A stretch of DNA of 19,943 bases from Jaaginema sp046541115 (GTDB lineage: Bacteria; Cyanobacteriota; Cyanobacteriia; Cyanobacteriales; Spirulinaceae). The translations under genes were made by a program, and so were the position numbers. The stretch covers positions 1 to 19,943 of the forward strand of contig JBKHDX010000069.1 of the NCBI GenBank assembly GCA_046541115.1, in the 5' to 3' direction. How positions within the stretch are numbered: the stretch's first letter is position 1; each line of letters starts with the position of its first letter. Shown here piece after piece: positions 14,760-19,943 of the stretch. Below the pieces are notes generated by a model that worked only from the letters and a program-made list of their open reading frames with translations, did no database searches and was not told the DNA's origin.

Positions 14760-15029
14760 TTAGGCTGAATAAGTGGGGATGAGAGTGGTACGACCGCAGC
14801 GTTCTAACCAATCGACTAACTCGGTGCGGGGGGTGGTAAAGGGTTGGATGGCACTCCGTAGTAAAATTGCTTCTAAGCAGTTTTCAACCGCGACCCAAAG
14901 CGTGCCATCTTCAGGACACCAACAAGCAATGCTTAATTCTTGTAAACGTTGATGAACTTGCCAGCGATCGCAACGATCGATTTTCGCGATCGCCGCGACG
15001 ATGGCATCAGGCTGTATCGGATGTCTCAT
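14760..15029 (-). CDS. Asr1405/Asl0597 family protein
   Basis: This 89-aa protein starts MRHPIQPDAIVAAIAKIDRC and has RWQVHQRLQELSIACWC and VDWLERCGRT. It fits the small cyanobacterial family named after Anabaena asr1405, which also lies between the nifP (cysE) and nifV genes there. Function is unknown; the conserved Trp and Cys residues suggest a compact fold, not an enzyme. ATG 15029 lies 23 bases inside the end of nifP, so the two genes overlap and are probably translationally coupled. No Shine-Dalgarno sequence is seen, consistent with coupling. Confidence 0.82.
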   Translation of the reverse strand: MRHPIQPDAIVAAIAKIDRCDRWQVHQRLQELSIACWCPEDGTLWVAVENCLEAILLRSAIQPFTTPRTELVDWLERCGRTTLIPTYSA

Positions 15030-15756
15030 GGTTCTGAGTGGATAAAGGGCGAAGATATTGAAGCTGTTGTTCGAGGGCTTCAATGCGATCGAGCAAAGCG
15101 CGGATCATTTGCGCTTCGGGGTCGGGGAGTTTACCGTGTTCGAGGGGGTGTTCGAGGGGGCAACCGTGACCTGTACGGGACACAATTCGCCCAGGAATAC
15201 CCACCACTGTGCAATCGTCCGGGACATCCCGCAGTACGATTGAACCCGCTCCCACGCGCACATTCTGACCAATGGTGATATTGCCTAAAACTTTAGCCCC
15301 CGCCCCGACAACGACATTTTGGCCGAGGGTCGGATGGCGTTTTCCGGTTTGTTTTCCCGTACCGCCGAGGGTAGCATTTTGATAAATCAAGCAATAATCG
15401 CCCACAATGGCCGTTTCGCCAATGACCACACCCATACCATGATCGATAAAGACTCCTTTACCAATGGTTGCACCGGGATGAATCTCAATTCCCGTGAGGA
15501 AACGCCCGATTTGGGAGATGATGCGGGGTATTAAGGGAATACCACCATGATGCAGCCAATGGGCTAGACGATGAAACGCCAAGGCATGAACGCCAGGGTA
15601 ACAGATTAACACCTCCAGCCAATGATGGGCAGCCGGGTCGCGATCGAAGATAATTTGGAGATCGTTCCAAAAGCTTAACCCCGGTAATTTGAATGGGGGG
15701 TCAGACTGGTGGCGCTTTCTCTTTTGTTCTCTTTCGATGGATAAGGACTGTTGCAC
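15007..15756 (-). CDS. nifP: Serine O-acetyltransferase, nif-associated
   Basis: This 249-aa protein converts serine and acetyl-CoA to O-acetylserine, the committed step to cysteine, the sulfur source for NifS. The left-handed beta-helix hexapeptide repeats are clear from about residue 90: IEIHPGATIGKGVFIDHGMG, VVIGETAIVGD, LGGTGKQTGKRHPTLG and VVVGAGAKVLGN. The N-terminal helical part has the CysE signature RDPAAHHWLEVL. The start is GTG (15754-15756); no nearby ATG is in frame and no clear Shine-Dalgarno sequence is present. It heads the minus-strand nif operon, divergent from nifB across a 1-kb regulatory gap. A separate housekeeping cysE is likely elsewhere in the genome. Confidence 0.93.
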   Translation of the reverse strand: MQQSLSIEREQKRKRHQSDPPFKLPGLSFWNDLQIIFDRDPAAHHWLEVLICYPGVHALAFHRLAHWLHHGGIPLIPRIISQIGRFLTGIEIHPGATIGKGVFIDHGMGVVIGETAIVGDYCLIYQNATLGGTGKQTGKRHPTLGQNVVVGAGAKVLGNITIGQNVRVGAGSIVLRDVPDDCTVVGIPGRIVSRTGHGCPLEHPLEHGKLPDPEAQMIRALLDRIEALEQQLQYLRPLSTQNHETSDTA

Positions 15757-15952
15757 AATCTTTGGGGGTGAGGTGAATCGGGTTCGGACTTATAGGATGC
15801 TTATAACAATAGCGATCTCGCTCCCCTCCCCCACAGCACAAGGTTAGATTGATCGGATTTGTTAGATTGTACTCAAAAATTTGAAGTTCTCTTATGGCAG
15901 GGCTTTCAGACTTCTGAAACTTTCTTTTCGGGGTCGCCCCCTAGTATTTTTC

Positions 15953-16072
15953 GGGGGGGGTCTGAGTATTTTTTGACTAAGATGCTAGTATTTGGTACTC
16001 AAAGCGAAAATCCCTCAAATTCAGTCAGGCTGCGCGATAGATGCTTCTTTATCTGGGGAAATCGGGTACTCA
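15953..16072 (-). promoter_or_regulatory. Multi-module regulatory element facing nifP (candidate CnfR element)
   Basis: Read toward nifP the modules are TGAGTAC-CC-GATTTCCCC (16072-16055), TGAGTACC and AAATACTAG (16001-15985), then 11 bases, AAAAATACTC (15973-15964) and a run of eight C (15960-15953). The same modules in the same order, with the same 11-base gap, stand in front of nifB. It is known that the activator CnfR uses a conserved multi-motif element shared by the nifB and nifP promoters of Leptolyngbya; I infer that this is its counterpart, without recalling the published consensus letter by letter. Confidence 0.65.
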
Positions 16073-16320
16073 GAGGGTGGAGTTTTTTCGCGATCGCAGA
16101 ATACAGTTATCATGGGCTTTGTAGCGATGGCTACAATTTTTTGGAAGAATGTACCACTCGCTACCAACTCGCTCAAATCATAAATGTTAAATTGGATACG
16201 GATTCGGAAGACACCCGAATTCCGCTATCAAAAACAGAAATTGAATTTCCCCTGGTCGCGATCGCATTTTTGGAGAGGCCTGACAACTCCTCTCCAATTT
16301 TTTCCCTCTCAACACCCTTC

Positions 16321-16471
16321 TGAGTACAAAAGATTTCCCCCGCCCAATTCCCCTCAAACTCCCCTCAAACCGTTACCATCAGCCCTTTCAACCGCGAGTA
16401 GAAGAAATACCAGAGTCTGCACGAATAAATACTAGCCCCCCACTCTAAAAATACTCGTAGCCCACCCCCCC
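16321..16471 (+). promoter_or_regulatory. Multi-module regulatory element facing nifB (candidate CnfR element)
   Basis: Read toward nifB the modules are TGAGTAC-AAAA-GATTTCCCC (16321-16340), AAATACTAG (16427-16435), an 11-base gap, AAAAATACTC (16447-16456) and a run of seven C (16465-16471) followed by A8. It mirrors the nifP-side element. The element ends about 320 bases before the nifB ATG, implying a long 5' leader if transcription starts within about 100 bases. Confidence 0.65.
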
Positions 16472-16793
16472 AAAAAAAATGAAGCCCCAGACTGCAACGG
16501 TTTGGGCGCTTTAGTACATCCTAAGTATTTCAATCAAACTAACCGAGTGCAAAAATAGCCCTCCGTGAAAATCCGGATGATATAACTCTCATAACGTCAT
16601 CGAACCCCCAGACCTTCAGCCTCAACTCCTAATAGTTGTCACCTTTAATGATTGAGCCTGAAACCCCGTTCGAGTAGCGCGATCGCACCAGTCCTAAAGA
16701 TTCAACCTCTATCTATCTCCTATCCCGACTCGGTGCCCTATCTACGTCAATTTCTGTTTTTAGTCCACACCATCTATTGCGGAATTCAATTCA

Positions 16794-18221
16794 ATGTCAC
16801 CCACGACTCGCACCTCCTTAGCCCCGGAAACTGAAACCCAAGCTAAGAAAGCTTCTCAAAAATGCGGCTGTAGCCCCACTACACCCCAAAAAATCGATCC
16901 GAAACTTCAAGAACGCATCGAAAACCATCCCTGCTATAGCGAAGAAGCTCATCATCATTTCGCAAGGATGCACGTCGCCGTCGCCCCCGCTTGCAACATT
17001 CAATGTAACTTCTGTAATCGCAAGTATGACTGCGCCAACGAAAGCCGCCCAGGAGTCGTCAGCGAACTACTCACCCCCGAAGAAGCCGCCCACAAAGCTC
17101 TCGTTATTGCCGGGAAAATTCCGCAAATGAGCGTACTCGGCATTGCTGGCCCGGGTGACCCCCTCGCCAACCCCAAACAAACCTTCCGCACCTTTGAACT
17201 GGTTGCCGAACAAGCCCCAGATATCAAACTCTGCTTGTCTACCAACGGCTTGATGCTGCCCGACTATGTAGAAAAGATCAAAGAACTCAATATCGATCAC
17301 GTCACCATTACCATTAATATGGTAGACCCCAAAGTCGGGACAAAAATCTATCCTTGGGTTCGCTACCAACGCAAACGCTGGAAAGGGGAAGAAGCCTCCC
17401 AAATCCTGCATCAACGGCAAATGGAAGGCTTACAAGCCCTCCAAGAAGCCGATATCCTTTGTAAAGTCAACTCCGTGATGATTCCGGGGATTAACGACGA
17501 ACACCTCGTCGAAGTAGACGAAGTGATTCGCTCGAAAGGGGCATTTCTACACAACATCATGCCTTTAATTTCAGCCCCCGAACACGGCACCTACTTCGGC
17601 TTAACCGGACAACGCGGGCCCAATCCTAAAGAACTCAAAGCCCTCCAAGACAGTTGTTCGGGCAACATGAAAATGATGCGCCACTGTCGCCAATGTCGGG
17701 CCGATGCGGTAGGCTTACTCGGTGAAGACCGTTCCCAAGAATTTACCAAGCAAAAATTCTTAGAAATGACTCCAGAATACAATCTGGAAAAACGCCAAGA
17801 AGTTCACGACAGCATCAAACAAGTCCGCGAAGCCCTCAAAGTTGCTAAAGCCCAACGAAACGAGGCTCACCAAAAACGAGGTGAAAAAGTCTTGATTGCC
17901 GTTTCTACCAAAGGTGGTGGCATTGTCAATCAACACTTCGGCCACGCCAAAGAATTCCAAATCTTTGAAGTAGACGGCGTAGACACCAAATTCGTCGGAC
18001 ACCGCAAAGTCGATCATTACTGTCAAGGGGGTTATGGCGAAGCTGCCACCCTTGAAAACATTATCGCAGCCATTAAAGACTGCAAAGCTGTCCTCTCATC
18101 CAAGATTGGCGATTGCCCCCAAGAAATGCTGCGAGAAGCCGGAGTCGAACCCGTCGAAGGCTACGACACAATCGACAAACTCGCCTTAGCTTACTACGAA
18201 CAGTTCCAAACCCGTCATTAG
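16794..18221 (+). CDS. nifB: FeMo-cofactor biosynthesis protein NifB
   Basis: This 475-aa radical SAM enzyme fuses [4Fe-4S] units and inserts the central carbide to make NifB-co, the precursor of the nitrogenase cofactor. Residues 67-74 (CNIQCNFC) are the Cx3Cx2C motif, within the NifB hallmark HVAVAPACNIQCNFCNRKYD. Other conserved stretches are ENHPCY, GIAGPGDPLAN, APEHGTYFG and CRQCRADAVGLLGED. Residues about 364-475 are a NifX/NafY-like cofactor-binding domain (KVLIAVSTKGGG, NQHFGHAKEFQIFEV). The start at 16794 gives the usual N-terminal length, with an early CGC motif; the Shine-Dalgarno sequence is weak (GGAA about 9 bases upstream). It heads the plus-strand nifB-fdxN-nifS operon. Confidence 0.97.
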   Translation: MSPTTRTSLAPETETQAKKASQKCGCSPTTPQKIDPKLQERIENHPCYSEEAHHHFARMHVAVAPACNIQCNFCNRKYDCANESRPGVVSELLTPEEAAHKALVIAGKIPQMSVLGIAGPGDPLANPKQTFRTFELVAEQAPDIKLCLSTNGLMLPDYVEKIKELNIDHVTITINMVDPKVGTKIYPWVRYQRKRWKGEEASQILHQRQMEGLQALQEADILCKVNSVMIPGINDEHLVEVDEVIRSKGAFLHNIMPLISAPEHGTYFGLTGQRGPNPKELKALQDSCSGNMKMMRHCRQCRADAVGLLGEDRSQEFTKQKFLEMTPEYNLEKRQEVHDSIKQVREALKVAKAQRNEAHQKRGEKVLIAVSTKGGGIVNQHFGHAKEFQIFEVDGVDTKFVGHRKVDHYCQGGYGEAATLENIIAAIKDCKAVLSSKIGDCPQEMLREAGVEPVEGYDTIDKLALAYYEQFQTRH

Positions 18222-18360
18222 TTTTCGGTTGTTAGTTAGACATTATTGGTTATTGGGCAAAGAAACGCCATCTCAACCGAGAAACAAACAAAATTAAGCG
18301 TTCTCATCCCCAAATAACCAATAAAAATTCATTCATAACAAATAACGCAGGATTAAGACC

Positions 18361-18723
18361 ATGACATATACTATCACTGATAAATGTATCGACTGTAATG
18401 CTTGTGTCTCAAGCTGTCCCACAGGGGCAATCACCAAAAACAGTAACGACAAATTAGCGGTCAATCCCAATCTCTGCAATGACTGTAGTGGTGCTTACAG
18501 CGTAGCTCAATGTATGGCGAGTTGTCCGACTTATAACGGCTGTCACATCACCCTCAGCAGCTTGATTCAATCAGTCAAGTCTTCTTCAGATAATTATTGG
18601 GATACCTGGTTCGCTACTCATAGCCGCTTAGTACAACGCCTCGAAACTCAACATCAAACTCAATATTGGCGGCATTGGTTTGACACCTATTCCCAAAAAT
18701 TAGATGGCCTTCTCCACACTTAA
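18361..18723 (+). CDS. fdxN: nif-associated 2[4Fe-4S] ferredoxin FdxN
   Basis: This 120-aa protein has a first cluster motif CIDCNACVSSCP (Cys9, 12, 15, 19) and a second with the longer spacing Cys39-x2-Cys42-x8-Cys51-x3-Cys55-Pro. That arrangement and its place between nifB and nifS identify FdxN, thought to supply electrons to NifB or to cofactor assembly. AGGA about 8 bases before the ATG supports the start. The C-terminal 50 residues are Trp/Tyr-rich and lack cysteines. The gene is uninterrupted; no excision element as in heterocystous Anabaena is seen. The 139-base gap after nifB shows no terminator. Confidence 0.94.
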   Translation: MTYTITDKCIDCNACVSSCPTGAITKNSNDKLAVNPNLCNDCSGAYSVAQCMASCPTYNGCHITLSSLIQSVKSSSDNYWDTWFATHSRLVQRLETQHQTQYWRHWFDTYSQKLDGLLHT

Positions 18724-18764
18724 ATCGCCTTCTCCTGTCCTTCAGTCTGGAATAAGAAAAAGCA

Positions 18765-19943
18765 ATGAATGACTGCATTTATCTCGACAACAACGCGACA
18801 ACCAAAATAGATGAGGAAGTCTTAGCGGCAATGCTGCCTTACCTCAGCACCTACTACGGCAATCCTTCGAGTATGCACACTTTTGGCGGTCAACTCGGTC
18901 GCACAATTCGACAAGCCCGCCAACAAGTTGCCTCTCTGCTGGGAGCCGAAGATTCCGAAATTATCTTTACCAGTTGCGGCACGGAAGGAGATAATGCAGC
19001 CATTCTCGCCGCGTTGCAAGCTCAACCCCAGAAAAAACGGATTATTACCACCGCCGTTGAGCATCCGGCAGTCTTGAATTTGTGCAGAAAGCTGGAAAAG
19101 AATGGTTATGCGGTGACTTATCTTTCTGTAAACGGCCAAGGTCAAATTGATTTTGACGAGCTAGAAGCATCATTAACCGGCGATACAGCAGTGGTTTCCG
19201 TGATGTATGCCAACAATGAAACCGGGGTGATTTTCCCTATCGAACAGATTGGCTCTGTGGTGAAAGAATACGGGGCCTTGTTCCACGTTGATGCGGTGCA
19301 AGCGGTGGGTAAAATTCCCCTGGATATGAAAACCAGCACCATCGACTTTTTGACTTTATCGGGCCACAAACTCCACGGGCCGAAAGGAATGGGTGCGCTC
19401 TATGTGCGTAAAGGCGTGCGCTTTCGTCCGTTGGTTATGGGCGGTCACCAAGAGCGCGGTCGTCGCGGCGGTACGGAAAATGTGGCCGGGATTGTGGCTT
19501 TGGGGAAAGCGGCTGAGTTGGCTCAAGCCCATTTAGCTGATGTAGCCCAAGAACAACAATTGCGCGATAAGCTCGAACAGGCGATTTTAGCCACGATTCC
19601 CAATACGGTTGTGAATGGCGATCGCACTGCACGTTTACCCAACACCACCAACATTGGCTTTAAGTATATCGAAGGGGAAGCGATTTTATTATCCCTCGAC
19701 CAATACGGCATCTGTGCGTCGTCTGGTTCGGCTTGTACTTCTGGTTCCCTTGAGCCTTCCCATGTCCTCCGCGCCCTGGGACTGCCTTACAGCATCCTCC
19801 ACGGTTCGATTCGCTTTAGTTTGTCTCGTTACACCACCGAAGCTGAAATCGATCGCGTCCTGGAAGTATTACCTGGCATTATCACCCGTTTGCGCGAACT
19901 CTCTCCCTTTACCAGCGACGATGCCCAATGGCTAAAAGAACAA
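18765..19943 (+). CDS. nifS: Cysteine desulfurase NifS, 3' end cut by window
   Basis: ATG 18765 opens a frame of 393 codons that runs to the last base without a stop. The product is a PLP enzyme releasing sulfur from cysteine for nitrogenase Fe-S clusters, normally passed to NifU. It starts MNDCIYLDNNATTKIDEEV. Visible are the PLP-contact residues in TAVEHPAVLN, YANNETGVIFPI and VDAVQAVGK, the Schiff-base lysine in SGHKLHGPKG (Lys202) and the catalytic loop SSGSACTSGSLEPSHVLRA (Cys324). NifS proteins are about 395-405 aa, so only a few residues are missing. It lies 41 bases after fdxN with only a weak ribosome-binding site. Confidence 0.96.
   Translation, partial: MNDCIYLDNNATTKIDEEVLAAMLPYLSTYYGNPSSMHTFGGQLGRTIRQARQQVASLLGAEDSEIIFTSCGTEGDNAAILAALQAQPQKKRIITTAVEHPAVLNLCRKLEKNGYAVTYLSVNGQGQIDFDELEASLTGDTAVVSVMYANNETGVIFPIEQIGSVVKEYGALFHVDAVQAVGKIPLDMKTSTIDFLTLSGHKLHGPKGMGALYVRKGVRFRPLVMGGHQERGRRGGTENVAGIVALGKAAELAQAHLADVAQEQQLRDKLEQAILATIPNTVVNGDRTARLPNTTNIGFKYIEGEAILLSLDQYGICASSGSACTSGSLEPSHVLRALGLPYSILHGSIRFSLSRYTTEAEIDRVLEVLPGIITRLRELSPFTSDDAQWLKEQ

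Larger units (their letters stand above)
15757..16793. promoter_or_regulatory. Divergent nifP-nifB control region
   Basis: About 1,040 bases separate the start codons of nifP (leftward) and nifB (rightward), long for this dense region. It contains several open frames that do not look like protein. TGAGTAC occurs exactly four times here, in both orientations (15869-15875, 15995-16001 and 16066-16072 on the minus strand; 16321-16327 on the plus strand), plus TGAGTAT at 15963. A HIP1-like site is at about 16090. Runs of G and C at 15953, 16436 and 16465 are unusual. TATAAC at 16581 is a possible -10 box for nifB, and TATAAG at 15800-15805 (minus strand) for nifP. Confidence 0.75.

Noticed and set aside
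15859..16323. A 154-codon open frame in the nifP-nifB gap, and overlapping frames up to 16435
   Set aside because: The product has no recognisable domain, runs through G- and C-tracts and the regulatory modules, lacks a ribosome-binding site and lies in a divergent promoter region. It is better explained as chance.
18222..18360. nifB-fdxN gap checked for an excision-element site or terminator
   Set aside because: fdxN is intact and no recombination repeat or stable hairpin with a T-run was seen.
1..19943. tRNA and rRNA genes
   Set aside because: No cloverleaf arms with a TTCGA-type T-loop or rRNA-like stretches were recognised in the gaps by eye; a covariance-model search would be the proper test.

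Overview
The window comes from a nitrogen-fixing cyanobacterium. The palindrome GCGATCGC (HIP1) is scattered through most genes, short tandem repeats of the cyanobacterial STRR type sit between genes, and several families found almost only in cyanobacteria are present (ClpS2 next to DUF2103, an Asr1405/Asl0597-type protein, a CBS-CP12 fusion). The right half is one flank of a nif cluster laid out as in non-heterocystous cyanobacteria. Genus cannot be settled from sequence alone.

Left part (1-9360), ordinary chromosome: the end of an AEC-type transporter, a very large SNF2-family ATPase, a Uma2 nuclease-fold protein, a decayed AAA-like gene fragment on the opposite strand, a J-domain/TPR/membrane protein, clpS2 with a DUF2103 gene, a TPR protein that abuts it tail to tail, and a small cysteine-cluster (YkgJ) protein. 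Non-coding repeats dominate the gaps: a MITE-like element with perfect 14-bp terminal inverted repeats (4574-4709), a second inverted and diverged copy nested in another palindromic repeat (9171-9358), and a likely remnant of an IS200/IS605-type element (8941-9160).

Middle part (9368-15756), all on the minus strand: the nif-side operon(s). In transcription order these are nifP (serine acetyltransferase), an Asr1405-like gene, nifV (homocitrate synthase), nifT, a CBS-CP12 regulator and fdxB. After a 360-bp gap comes an accessory block: a small membrane ORF, an 89-aa helical protein, a thioredoxin-like [2Fe-2S] ferredoxin, a 4-oxalocrotonate-type tautomerase, a cysteine-dioxygenase-like cupin and an ArsC-like nitrogenase-associated protein. 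nifZ, usually next to nifT, is absent here.

Right part (15757-19943): a 1-kb divergent regulatory region, then nifB, fdxN and nifS on the plus strand, with nifS cut by the window edge. NifS and NifP supply sulfur and cysteine supply, NifB makes the FeMo-co core, NifV makes homocitrate, and FdxN and FdxB supply electrons. The most notable signal is in the divergent region. A set of short modules, TGAGTAC-GATTTCCCC, then AAATACTAG, then exactly 11 nt later AAAAATACTC, then a C-run, occurs once facing nifP and once facing nifB. It is a good candidate for the element through which the oxygen-responsive activator CnfR switches on both operons.
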